From Gracilibacillus timonensis (GTDB taxonomy: Bacteria; Bacillota; Bacilli; Bacillales; Amphibacillaceae): a DNA stretch of 64,000 nt. Under the pieces are notes generated by a model, which was given only the letters and a program-made list of their open reading frames with translations, was not told where the DNA came from and ran no database searches. The number at the start of each line of letters is the position of its first letter. Position 1 is the first letter of the stretch. The DNA lies in contig NZ_FLKH01000011.1 of assembly GCF_900086715.1 (NCBI RefSeq), forward strand, positions 496,001 to 560,000. Reading direction: 5' to 3'. This document shows, piece by piece, positions 35,842 to 44,189 of this stretch. The translations under genes and the position numbers were made by a program.

Positions 35842-35867
35842 AGAGTAATATTCAATGATTTTACTCT
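35842..35867. promoter_or_regulatory. upstream PadR-type dyad
   Basis: AGAGTAATA and TTACTCT (35861-35867) form an inverted repeat like the one in the promoter 110 bp downstream. Confidence 0.55.
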
Positions 35868-35941
35868 AATAAACAAAAAAATTATGTAATTTAATAAATA
35901 AACCTTTATAATGTATAGGTTAAAACAATTTTTAAATTACT

Positions 35942-35976
35942 TTGACAGACAGAGTAATAAGTGCTAATATTACTCT
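35942..35976 (+). promoter_or_regulatory. promoter with embedded PadR operator
   Basis: TTGACA (35942-35947), 17 bp, TAATAT (35965-35970). The dyad AGAGTAATA/TATTACTCT (35951-35959, 35968-35976) covers the spacer and -10 box, so binding would block transcription of the padR operon. Confidence 0.82.
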
Positions 35977-36010
35977 ATCAGATAGAATTAATAAAAAGCG
36001 AGGTCGGGTC

Positions 36011-36343
36011 ATGATGATTAGAAGTGATATTATTCGTGGTCATCTGGAGTCGATTATCTTGCGATTGATTTATGAAAAGGATCAATATGGTTACGAAATA
36101 TCGAAACAAATTAGCCTGCGCACCGATAATCGATTTCAGATCAAAGAAGCAACCTTATATGCCGTTTTTCAGCGCCTAGAAAAAAAAGATTTAATTGAAT
36201 CCTATTATGGCAATGTTACACATGGAAGAAAACGGAAGTATTATCGTATCACCACGTTAGGAAAGGCATATTTAAAAGAAACGGCTGAAGAATGGAAAGA
36301 AACCAAGGAAATTATTGATTTGTTTATGGAGGGATTACATTGA
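36011..36343 (+). CDS. PadR family transcriptional regulator
   Basis: ATG 36011 follows GAGGTCGGG; the longer frame from 35942 runs through the promoter and is wrong. The 110-residue protein is a PadR winged helix (RGHLESIILRLIYEKDQYGYEI, ATLYAVFQRLEKKDLI, GRKRKYYRITTLGKAYL). PadR proteins of this short type control adjacent membrane-stress genes. It overlaps the next gene by 4 bp and probably autoregulates through the operator in its promoter. Confidence 0.92.
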   Translation: MMIRSDIIRGHLESIILRLIYEKDQYGYEISKQISLRTDNRFQIKEATLYAVFQRLEKKDLIESYYGNVTHGRKRKYYRITTLGKAYLKETAEEWKETKEIIDLFMEGLH

Positions 36344-36750
36344 TAAAGATAAAAGATCATGTAGAGGAATTGTTCAAAAATGTGCCAGATAGCGAAGAGA
36401 AAAATACACTTAAACAAGAAATTTTTCAAAACCTGGAGGAGAAAGTCTACGATCTAATGGAACAAGGCAAGGAAGAAGAAGATGCTATCAATAAGGCGAT
36501 TGTCGAATTTGGAAACATCGAGGAATTAACCAGTGAATTGGGTATTAGTAAGCCGAAAAATAAAGACAAGAAAAAGGCCAAAGCAAAAAATAATTTAAGT
36601 TTTTCGATATGGGGAAGCTTGTTAATCATTGGATTGATGATTTTTATTAATTTTTATCATTCACCGTCTACGATTTGGTTTGTATATCCGACGTTTGCTG
36701 TTTTATGGTGGCCGTTAGCGCTGTTTTATCAATGGTTAAAATGGAAATAG
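36340..36750 (+). CDS. HAAS-domain membrane protein
   Basis: A 136-residue protein with an N-terminal helical HAAS (DUF1700-like) signalling domain (about 1-62: EEKNTLKQEIFQNLEEKVYDLM...AIVEFGNIEELTSEL) and two C-terminal transmembrane helices around HSPSTIWFVYPTFAVLWWP. That last motif is the repeat unit of the next protein. PadR-HAAS pairs are common in Firmicutes and control membrane responses. Confidence 0.85.
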   Translation: MIKIKDHVEELFKNVPDSEEKNTLKQEIFQNLEEKVYDLMEQGKEEEDAINKAIVEFGNIEELTSELGISKPKNKDKKKAKAKNNLSFSIWGSLLIIGLMIFINFYHSPSTIWFVYPTFAVLWWPLALFYQWLKWK

Positions 36751-36762
36751 GAGGTAATGAAT

Positions 36763-37410
36763 ATGAAACAGCATCATGTGGTTTTCGCAGCAATTGGAAG
36801 TGTAATGACCATACTATTTCTTATCTTGGTCAACTATTTAACCAGTCCTAGTTATATTTGGTTTATCTATCCCGCTTTTCCACTTTTACTATGGCTTGTC
36901 AGTGTATATTTATTAAGCAAAGGTCGCTATAAAATCTTCGTGCTTGTGGCTAGTTTGTTAACACTTTTGTACTTATCAGCTATTAATTATATCCACACCC
37001 CGGAACATCCGTGGATTTTATATGCTCTATGGCCGATTATGTTGTTAGTAGTTCTCACATTTTTAGGTAAGTACAGCTGGAAATTATCGATGGCATGGAT
37101 TGGGACAGTGCTCACTATTGTGTATTACAGTGGCTTGAATTATTATCTGTCACCAGGTTACCCGTGGGCGATCTATCCAACCTATGTCGTATTGTGGTGG
37201 CCAATGCTTGTTTATTGTATAAAAGCAAAGAAATATTTTGGCTTGTCTGTCCTTGCTACCTTAGTAACTGCCATCTTTTTTGTGATGGTTAGAGTGGTCT
37301 CCTCGCCACATGTCATCTGGGAGATTTATCCGATATTCGCCATGATCTGGTGGCCATTGAGTATGTATTTTTATGGATCTGGCAGGAGAAAGCATAGTAC
37401 GATAAAATAG
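36763..37410 (+). CDS. multi-pass membrane protein built of SP-x-W-x-YP-x-WWP repeats
   Basis: ATG 36763 lies 8 nt after AGGAGG. About 216 residues with seven or eight transmembrane helices made from four copies of a two-helix unit. Each has an NY..(S/T)P....W..YP motif and ends in LW or WWP (SPSYIWFIYPAFPLLLW, TPEHPWILYALWPIML, SPGYPWAIYPTYVVLWWPM, SPHVIWEIYPIFAMIWWP). The same unit occurs once in the HAAS protein before it, so the gene grew by internal duplication. Function unknown. Confidence 0.85.
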   Translation: MKQHHVVFAAIGSVMTILFLILVNYLTSPSYIWFIYPAFPLLLWLVSVYLLSKGRYKIFVLVASLLTLLYLSAINYIHTPEHPWILYALWPIMLLVVLTFLGKYSWKLSMAWIGTVLTIVYYSGLNYYLSPGYPWAIYPTYVVLWWPMLVYCIKAKKYFGLSVLATLVTAIFFVMVRVVSSPHVIWEIYPIFAMIWWPLSMYFYGSGRRKHSTIK

Positions 37411-37455
37411 GGAGTAAGACGCTAATGCGCTTCGATTCTACGCCGTTTTAACCTC

Positions 37456-37492
37456 GACAGGGGATGGGGATAATTTCCGTCCCCTTTTTATA
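37456..37492. terminator. terminator between the padR operon and tetR
   Basis: AGGGGATGG pairs with CCGTCCCCT followed by TTTTTAT, in a convergent intergenic space. Confidence 0.75.
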
Positions 37493-37498
37493 GCCTGT

Positions 37499-38035
37499 TC
37501 ATTTACAAAGAGAACGAAAATGATAGTTTAACGTCTGCATCATGCTTTCATGTGAAAATTGTTCTGGATTTAATAAGTAGTGCATAGCCATTCCATCCAC
37601 GATGGCATGGAGTCTGTTTACTTCCATATCCAGATCAAGTTCATCTTTAGCCATGTCTAATAACTGCAATGCCATAACCACATTTTTCAAACCATCGTGC
37701 ATATCAAGATAGACCTTATTGCTCAGCTCCCGAAGCGTTTGATCGACAAGCACTTTGGCAGAAAAAGCTAACCATACCTCCATTTCTATTTTTCGCTCGT
37801 CATCGATGGGGAGCACTTCACAGACCCCTTCTGTCACAAATTCTAGTGGCTCCTGATTTTCTTTCATTTTCCTTGTCATGGCTCGTTGCATGACCCGATC
37901 GGATACAAGCTCCATCGAAAAGTGCAGCAATTCGGACTGTGAGGCAAAATAGTGCCTTACCGCACCAACTGAGAATCCAGCAACTTGAGCGATTTTCCTA
38001 ACGCTTGCTTGTTCTATTCCCTCTTCCACAATCAC
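37499..38035 (-). pseudogene. TetR family regulator lacking its N-terminus
   Basis: 178 residues that begin inside the first helix of a TetR domain (VIVEEGIEQASVRKIAQVAG). Intact relatives have about 20 more residues before WKVIVEEG. Upstream the frame stays open but is unrelated (VQKQYLLLYKWK). The recognition helix and ligand domain are complete. There is no ribosome site at the GTG 38035. The gap coincides with a headless gene on the other strand, so a deletion probably joined the two. It might still be expressed from an upstream start. Confidence 0.7.
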
Positions 38036-38088
38036 TTTCCATTTATATAGCAGTAAGTATTGTTTTTGGACATCAAATGATTCAATAG

Positions 38089-38361
38089 GCAGATGGGCAT
38101 TTCCGTTATCGATTCGGAGATGGCGAGAAGTCAGTCAAAATCAAATACGGAAAAGCACGTGCAAGAAAAGAACGGAAAAAGTGGTATCGTCATTTACTGT
38201 CCTGGTTCATTGGCGGAGGAATATTAGGAAGTATGATACTTTATATGAACCATTATTCACAGACCGAGGCATTAGTGCAGATATTATTTCTTTGGTCTTT
38301 CATTCTGGTAATCGATTTTGTGGTAAGCTTTAGTTATACCCTTTTTCCGAAAAAATCGTGA
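38089..38361 (+). pseudogene. C-terminal part of a two-TM membrane protein
   Basis: The plus strand is open from 38089 to TGA 38361: a basic region (SVKIKYGKARARKERKKWYRH), two transmembrane helices and tail YTLFPKKS. No start codon or ribosome site exists at the left edge, where a TAG at 38086 closes the frame. It is followed directly by the GNAT gene, and its stop overlaps that gene's ribosome site, as in an intact operon. The N-terminus was probably lost in the same event that truncated tetR. Confidence 0.6.
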
Positions 38362-38373
38362 GGAGTGAGCCAA

Positions 38374-38988
38374 ATGCAATCAGGGAAGCGGACGTTTACT
38401 GTGGTAAAAGCAGATCAAGTAGATATGGATGTACGCATGCAGATGTCAATTATTTTTGCGGAAGAATTTTCACAATGGTTGGGCTATTTTTCCAAGGATC
38501 AACATAAAATCGCACAAGCTTTTGCCCATATGTTTATTTTAGAGCAATTTTATCTAGTGATAGCAAATGACAAAGTTGCTGGTATGACAGCATGCACGGA
38601 TGGAAAAACATTATCCGTCAGATTAAACAAAAAAGAGTTGCGAAAACACTTAGGATTTTTCAAAGGAAGCATGGCGGGACTCTTTTTGAAAAAAGAATTT
38701 GAAACCCTTGATGAGAGCTTTCCCGATAACACCGGTTCCATTGAATTTGTTGGCACAGCTTCCGAATTCAGAGGGCAAGGGGCAGCTTCTCAAATGATTC
38801 AGTATATCTTGGAGAACACATCCTATCATGATTATGTCATTGAAGAAGTGGCTGATACCAATGTTCCTGCGATGAAATTATATAAGAAGTTAGGCTTTGA
38901 AGAATATAAAAGAAAGCCTTTTTCGGACAAGATGGCGAAGAAGAATGGTATTAACAACCTGTTGTCTTTAAGATATATGAAAAAATAA
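38374..38988 (+). CDS. GNAT family N-acetyltransferase
   Basis: ATG 38374 follows AGGAG at 8 nt. The 204-residue protein has the acetyl-CoA loop EFRGQGAASQMIQYI (about 134-148), preceded by a GSIEFVGT strand, and ends with MKLYKKLGFEEY, all standard GNAT elements. The N-terminal half is longer than in minimal GNATs. Acceptor unknown. Confidence 0.87.
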   Translation: MQSGKRTFTVVKADQVDMDVRMQMSIIFAEEFSQWLGYFSKDQHKIAQAFAHMFILEQFYLVIANDKVAGMTACTDGKTLSVRLNKKELRKHLGFFKGSMAGLFLKKEFETLDESFPDNTGSIEFVGTASEFRGQGAASQMIQYILENTSYHDYVIEEVADTNVPAMKLYKKLGFEEYKRKPFSDKMAKKNGINNLLSLRYMKK

Positions 38989-39073
38989 GGGGACGGGGAA
39001 TCCGTGTGAACGGGGGATATTTCAAAATGGTTACGTCATAGCTGTATCATTGGCGAAAAAAGTTGCACTAATC

Positions 39074-39112
39074 TATCCCTTTGTCTATCATTAGCGAAAG
39101 GGATATTTTTTA
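39074..39112 (+). terminator. rho-independent terminator
   Basis: Perfect stem TATCCCTTT/AAAGGGATA with a T-rich tail. Confidence 0.88.
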
Positions 39113-39177
39113 TTTTACAAAGAACAGTTGGCTATCAGGTTCGCCATATAAGTCACTGTCAAATGGGAGGCCCAATA

Positions 39178-39369
39178 ATGAACGATAAATTCCTATTTTT
39201 TTGTATCTATTTTGTATCTGTTGCGATTATAAGTCTAACGATTCTCTACTTTGCTGGATATCTTTCTGTTGCGACTGGATTTGTAGATCTTCTCTTAACG
39301 GCTATTGCAGGATTAGGTATTATCAAATTATTGGAATTAGAAGCAGAGGCCAAAAAGAGAAATCATTAA
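39178..39369 (+). CDS. small two-TM membrane protein
   Basis: ATG 39178 follows GGGAGG at 7 nt. The 63-residue protein has two hydrophobic helices (about 4-26 and 30-47) and a charged tail ELEAEAKKRNH. Family not recognised. A clean ribosome site and terminators on the upstream side support a real gene. Confidence 0.65.
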   Translation: MNDKFLFFCIYFVSVAIISLTILYFAGYLSVATGFVDLLLTAIAGLGIIKLLELEAEAKKRNH

Positions 39370-39499
39370 AAAGCAAGTTTATTCGTTGATTATTTTTGTC
39401 TGCACGAAAAGAATATGTTTAAAATTTGAAGATACATCTATATTCAAACGATCATTTCTTATCTTAGTTCTTACTTTATGAAAGAGTCTTGGATAAAAT

Positions 39500-40051
39500 A
39501 GATTACAGTAACTATTTTTGGCAAGATGATAAAATTAGATTGTGAGCCATAGAACGTGAAGATGGGGAAACGGATTATATTAGTAAATTTGATACTTCTT
39601 TACGTAGACTGTTGGAGTGCTCTACTGAATTACCACCTACAATGACAAATTCCAAAGATTCTGCAGTGGGAAATGCTAATTCTTCTCAGATAAATGGAAG
39701 AATCATGTTTATTATTGAAAATTTAAAAGGAATAAGTGTCGGGGGGTATCAATTTAAATAGTATTGATGAAAGAAATGGTACCTTCAGTATTGGAATTGT
39801 GATTAATAAGTACTATCAATATGGGTTATGGTACAAGAGCAATGAGAATTCTCTTGAAGTATGCATTTCTGGAACGTAGACTTAATAAATTCAATGACTA
39901 TGTTCTCATAGGAAATGAAGCTTCTGCTAAGATGATGAAAAAATTTGGTTGTGTGCAAGAAAGAATACGGAGACAAGTAGTTTATATAAATGGTAAATAT
40001 ATGGATTGCATATTGTTTGGATTAACGAAAGATGAATTCATTGAAAATTGA
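39500..40051 (+). pseudogene. GNAT acetyltransferase pseudogene
   Basis: Three reading frames join into one acetyltransferase: DDKIRL-stop-AIEREDGETDYISKFD (TGA at about 39543, probably a former CGA), then NGRIMFIIENLKGISVGG, a frameshift at the six-G run near 39740, INLNSIDERNGTFSIGIVIN, and a further frameshift near 39830 into YGTRAMRILLKYAFLERRLNK...NEASAKMMKKFGCVQE. The last part alone looks like a 76-residue frame. With one stop and two shifts it cannot yield a full enzyme. Confidence 0.82.
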
Positions 40052-40120
40052 ATTCCCATAAGTCAAGTATGGGTTTTGAGGGAATGAAGGGATTACATCA
40101 ATTTAAATGGAGGGATTTTA

Positions 40121-40561
40121 TTGAAAAAAAGAGTCATTAGACCATTGGTTATTTGTTTATTTAGTAACAATGATTCTATTTTAGTAGCTGAAGGTTACGA
40201 CACCGTAATGAAAGAATACTATTATCGCCCAATCGGCGGTGGGATTGAATATGGAGAATTAAGTTCTGAAGCATTAAAAAGAGAGGTTCAAGAAGAGATA
40301 AAAGCAAGCATAACTAATATGGAATATTTGGGTGCGATTGAGAACATTTTCACTTACAACGGTGAGATAGGGCATGAAATAGTAATGGTATACGATGCAA
40401 TATTTAATGACTCTTCATTATATATAACCAGTTGCTTTAATGGTGAAGAAGATGACGGAACTACATTTAAGTTATTATGGAAGCCTATAAGTGAATTTCA
40501 AAGTGGTAATCTACAGTTAGTTCCAGAAAAATTATTAGAAATTATTCGAGAGAGAAGATAG
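40121..40561 (+). CDS. Nudix hydrolase
   Basis: A TTG start follows GGAGGG. The 146-residue protein carries the Nudix box GGGIEYGELSSEALKREVQEE (about 38-58), with REVQEE intact but the final G of the motif replaced. Substrate unknown; Nudix enzymes hydrolyse nucleoside diphosphate-linked compounds. Confidence 0.88.
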   Translation: MKKRVIRPLVICLFSNNDSILVAEGYDTVMKEYYYRPIGGGIEYGELSSEALKREVQEEIKASITNMEYLGAIENIFTYNGEIGHEIVMVYDAIFNDSSLYITSCFNGEEDDGTTFKLLWKPISEFQSGNLQLVPEKLLEIIRERR

Positions 40562-40728
40562 AGAAAATAACTAGCTAACCAGTGATTTGATTTAATTGAT
40601 CATCATAAAAGAATTGGTCCAATTGTCTTTTTTTAATGCTTGTGAGTAGTTTAACCTTTTTCTAACGAATGACCAGTACGCCTTCTGCAAGATATAGATC
40701 ACAAACCAATAATGATATCATCAGCGTA

Positions 40729-40758
40729 GTTGCACAATTAGCTCATTAATTGTGCAAC
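40729..40758. repeat. strong inverted repeat
   Basis: GTTGCACAATTA and TAATTGTGCAAC form a 12-bp perfect stem with a 6-nt loop, without a T tract, just downstream of the Rpn pseudogene. A weaker AATTGG/CCAATT dyad with seven T (40605-40636) may terminate the Nudix gene. Otherwise no feature is seen between 40562 and 40770. Confidence 0.7.
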
Positions 40759-40770
40759 AGTCCTTATACA

Positions 40771-41938
40771 TCAATGTTCCAGCGATTTTCGCAGCTTCGT
40801 TACTTCTTTAAGCTCAAGGCCGGTTAGTTCTGATATTTCTTTATCAGAATAACCCCGGTCTAACAGCTTTTTTGCAACATTACGTTCTGTTTTTTCCATC
40901 CCTTGCTTCATCCCTTGTTCCAATCCTTGTTCTGTAGCTGCTTCTTCAATCTCTCTAATCAGTCGGCCAAACGTCGGGGTGTCTCTTAATTTTTCCATTC
41001 CCATAACGTTTTTGCCCTCCTTCTCGTTTTGGATGATGGGTAATGATTCGTAAAATTGTTCCTGTAATTCGTCTGGTAGCTTCATGATGTAATCAATAAA
41101 ATACAATAAGGCAGAAAGATACTTGGGATGATGCCGATATTTTTCGTAGGCTAGGTCGACCAGTATCTTCTTATGATCAAACTTGGTTTCCTCGCGTTCT
41201 TGCTTCTTTTGTTCCTTACTCTTTTTGTGTTCATCTTTTATTTTGATTTTTTTACTGGCATAGATACCGGCAAGCACCACTAATGCGAAGGGGTTCGGCG
41301 ATTGTTTCAGTGCTTCTTCGTCTTTCCCGTAAAAGTGATAGGTGTTGTAACGATACGTGATTTCCGTGCCATAAAAGGCATCATGAAACTGATCTTCATA
41401 GTTTGCTTCGCTGGCATCCGTTAACAGCGCGATCGCATAAATCGGTTCTGTATGGTTTTCGTAGAGGCGGTAAAAATATGGAAACATGCGCCGGGCAAAT
41501 TTTTTATTCCCAACTGCCTGCACTTCAATATGGATATGGACGTATTGATTTTCCCCGTTTTTTAGTGTTACTTTGGCTAGTTTGTCACAGCGTTAAGAGA
41601 CCGTAAGTTTTCTGACTGTATGAGAGGTACCTCAAAGTGGTAATGGAAAACAACGGTCTCTAAACCTCCTGATAAGTCTCGCTATTGTTCAGGGGCGAAG
41701 ATCAGCCCCACTGAACAAAGTCTCGCTTTATCCGTATATCTTTTCCCTTTTGCCTGTCTCAAAATATGCGGGAGAAGCTCTGTACCTTCAAAGTCGATGC
41801 CTTTGTCAAAATCAATGTCCGGGTACAAATCGGGCGCAAAAAGGCCATAAATTCTTGAATAATGTTTTTCCATAGGCCATCATAATCGGGAGGTGCCGAG
41901 CGATAATCATGCGTATCTTCTTTTACTGCGGTTAACAT
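40771..41938 (-). pseudogene. Rpn family (PD-(D/E)XK) recombination-promoting nuclease pseudogene
   Basis: The original start is ATG 41938 (LTAVKEDTHDYRSAPPDYDGLWKN). A frameshift in the T run near 41840 moves to FAPDLYPDIDFDKGIDFEG...GKRYTDK. About 135 foreign bases then interrupt, and the rest continues as CDKLAKVTLKNGENQYVHIHIEVQ and a 250-residue tail ending in an EQGMKQGMEKTERNVAKKLL coiled region and a GYSDKEISELTGL helix-turn-helix. The IEVQ motif of the nuclease is present but lies upstream of the 41523 start. It cannot be made as one protein. Confidence 0.82.
41590..41727. mobile_element. small hairpin-rich insertion in the Rpn pseudogene
   Basis: The stretch interrupts an otherwise collinear coding sequence. 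It contains two hairpins: AGAGACCGT/ACGGTCTCT (about 41597-41605 with 41654-41662) and TTGTTCAGGGGC/GCCCCACTGAACAA (about 41684-41718). AGTCTCGCT occurs on both sides of the second one. The flanks read TDK and CDK, a possible short duplication. It has no coding capacity and looks MITE-like. Confidence 0.55.
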
Positions 41939-42254
41939 TAGTATACCACATCCTTTCGTTAGAATGAATGTGTGTTCATCTTATCGCTTTTGTACGATAA
42001 AGGCAAAGCCGTAAAAGTGAATTTTCATAGGGTGCAGAGGAGAGATAATCGGAATAGTGCTTAGTTATTTGATGATTTTTGATAAGGAAAATACCTTCAA
42101 AATGGAAAATTAATGTTTTTCAATGAAACGAATCAGTAGAAAAATATTATAGTCGTAAACATTTTTTTGAATCTGTTGTAACAAACTCTTCCCTAATGCG
42201 TCTATTAAGTAACGTATAGAAAAAAGTCAGATATAAAAAGAGGAGTTTTCACAG

Positions 42255-42902
42255 ATGTGTGGTTTTATAGGAGTAATCGATAGGCAAGATTACTCGTTTT
42301 CAGAAAAAGAAATGACAGCTTGGCAGGAGAAAACAGACCTGATCAGGCATCGTGGTCCAGACGATGAGGGGTACTATGCCGAAAATGGTATATTCCTAGG
42401 TTTTCGCAGACTGAGTATTATTGACATAGAATCAGGGGAGCAGCCATTAAGCTATCAGGACAATCGAATATGGATGGTTTTTAATGGGGAAATTTATAAT
42501 TATAGAGAACTTCGAGCGGAACTGATGGAAGAGGGATATTCTTTCCAAACGGAATCAGATACAGAAGTAATTGCCGCTCTGTTCGCTAAGTATAAGCAAG
42601 ATGCTTTTTTTTACTTACGTGGTATGTTTGCCATCATGATTTGGGATAAGCAGGAGGAAACGTTGTATGGTGCGCGCGATCCATTTGGCATCAAGCCTTT
42701 CTATTATGAAGAAACAGAGGATCGGTTGATCTGCGCTTCCGAACGAAAAAGCATTAGCCTGTTTCAAAATAAGTCTGAATTAGATGAGCCTGCCTTGCAG
42801 CAATATTTTAGTTTTCAATTTGTACCAGAGCCAGACACGCTTATACCAGGCATTAAAAAATTGACACCTGGACATTACTTTGTCAAGAAAAGGAGGATAT
42901 GA
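42255..42902 (+). CDS. asnB: asparagine synthetase AsnB, glutaminase part (split gene)
   Basis: The 215-residue product begins with Cys2 of the class II glutamine amidotransferase (MCGFIGVID) and continues through RHRGPDDEG, FRRLSIIDIESG and FNGEIYNY, the whole N-terminal domain. It then stops at TGA 42900 where AsnB normally continues into the synthetase domain. The next frame starts at ATG 42899 in the -1 frame. Joined, the two equal a normal AsnB of about 615 residues, which makes asparagine from aspartate, glutamine and ATP. Either a one-base indel or a two-protein arrangement. Confidence 0.88.
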   Translation: MCGFIGVIDRQDYSFSEKEMTAWQEKTDLIRHRGPDDEGYYAENGIFLGFRRLSIIDIESGEQPLSYQDNRIWMVFNGEIYNYRELRAELMEEGYSFQTESDTEVIAALFAKYKQDAFFYLRGMFAIMIWDKQEETLYGARDPFGIKPFYYEETEDRLICASERKSISLFQNKSELDEPALQQYFSFQFVPEPDTLIPGIKKLTPGHYFVKKRRI

Positions 42903-44104
42903 TGCAGACTACTTGTTATTGGAAGCCAGCATTTCATCCCGTTCCAAGAGAAAAAGATCAATGGGTAAAGCGGATACAGCAGGCCTTATTTGATTCAGTG
43001 GAAAAACATATGCGCAGTGATGTCCCAGTTGGTTCGTTTCTTTCGGGTGGGATCGATTCTTCGATCATCGTATCAATCGCCAAGCAAGTGAATCCAGCGA
43101 TTCAAACTTTTTCAGTAGGATTTGACCGGACAGGTTATTCGGAAATAGATGTTGCTCAAGAAACGGCCGAGAAACTGGATGTGAACAATACCTCCTATCT
43201 CGTAACACCAGAGGAATATATTGAAAAATTGCCAGAAATCATTTGGCACATGGATGACCCATTAGCCGATCCATCCTGTGTGCCACTTTATTTTGTAGCT
43301 AGAGAGGCAAGAAAGCAAGTGAAAGTAGTGTTATCAGGAGAAGGAGCAGATGAGCTTTTTGGTGGCTATAATATTTACGGTGAACCGGAATCATTGAAGA
43401 TCTTTCAATCCATACCTGGCCCAGCTCAGCAATTGCTCAAGAAGGTGGCCCATGTCTTACCGGAAGGGGTAAAAGGGAAAAGTTTCTTAGAGCGGGGTAC
43501 CACACCATTAGCGGAACGGTATATCGGCAATGCCAAAATGTTTGAGGGCGAAGAATTACAGCAACTTCTGCAAAACTATGATTCTACCCTTTCCTATCAG
43601 GATGTTACTCGGCCGTTGTTTAGAGATGCTGCCAGTTATTCACTTGTCAATCAAATGCAGTATGTCGATATGTATACCTGGCTGCGCGGAGATATTTTAT
43701 TAAAGGCAGATCGGATGACCATGGCTCATTCCCTTGAATTACGGGTCCCCTTTTTGGATAAAGAAGTGTTTCGCGTGGCCAGTGAATTGCCAGAAGAGTG
43801 GAAAGTGACAAATGGCACAACGAAATATATCCTGCGAGAGGCAGTAAGAGGGATTGTGCCTGATCACGTCTTACAGCGAAAGAAGCTAGGATTTCCGGTG
43901 CCCATCCGACATTGGCTAAGACAAGAGTTGTACGATTGGGCTGTACGTGTGATCAAGGAAAGTCCAATTGAGCAATGGATAAAAAAAGAATATGTGCTTG
44001 AATTGTTGGACAAACATGCTCAAGGCAAAGTCGATTACAGTCGGAAGATTTGGACAGTACTTGTTTTTGCGATATGGTATCAAGTGCATAGAGGAAATGA
44101 ATAG
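42899..44104 (+). CDS. asnB: asparagine synthetase AsnB, synthetase part (split gene)
   Basis: The 401-residue product carries the PP-loop ATP pyrophosphatase motif SGGIDSS (about 48-54) and conserved VLSGEGADELFGGY, LKADRMTMAHSLELRVPFLD. Its ATGATG start overlaps the previous TGA, and AGGAGG lies 2-5 nt upstream, so reinitiation is well set up. It begins QTTCYWKP, exactly where the synthetase domain should follow. Without a glutaminase partner it could only use ammonia. Confidence 0.9.
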   Translation: MMQTTCYWKPAFHPVPREKDQWVKRIQQALFDSVEKHMRSDVPVGSFLSGGIDSSIIVSIAKQVNPAIQTFSVGFDRTGYSEIDVAQETAEKLDVNNTSYLVTPEEYIEKLPEIIWHMDDPLADPSCVPLYFVAREARKQVKVVLSGEGADELFGGYNIYGEPESLKIFQSIPGPAQQLLKKVAHVLPEGVKGKSFLERGTTPLAERYIGNAKMFEGEELQQLLQNYDSTLSYQDVTRPLFRDAASYSLVNQMQYVDMYTWLRGDILLKADRMTMAHSLELRVPFLDKEVFRVASELPEEWKVTNGTTKYILREAVRGIVPDHVLQRKKLGFPVPIRHWLRQELYDWAVRVIKESPIEQWIKKEYVLELLDKHAQGKVDYSRKIWTVLVFAIWYQVHRGNE

Positions 44105-44118
44105 GTTATTATCAGCGC

Positions 44119-44157
44119 AAAAAGCCTGCCATCACTAGCGATGGAGGGCTTTTTAGG
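44119..44157. terminator. terminator after asnB
   Basis: AAAAAGCCTGCCATC pairs with GATGGAGGGCTTTTT around a 6-nt loop, with A/T tracts on both sides. It probably serves both converging genes. Confidence 0.9.
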
Positions 44158-44189
44158 CAACTGTTTACAAAAAATGACTTGTGCTGCGA

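Noticed and set aside
42000-42250. Riboswitch or T-box before asnB
   Set aside because: No T-box motif, specifier stem or terminator/antiterminator pair could be made out.
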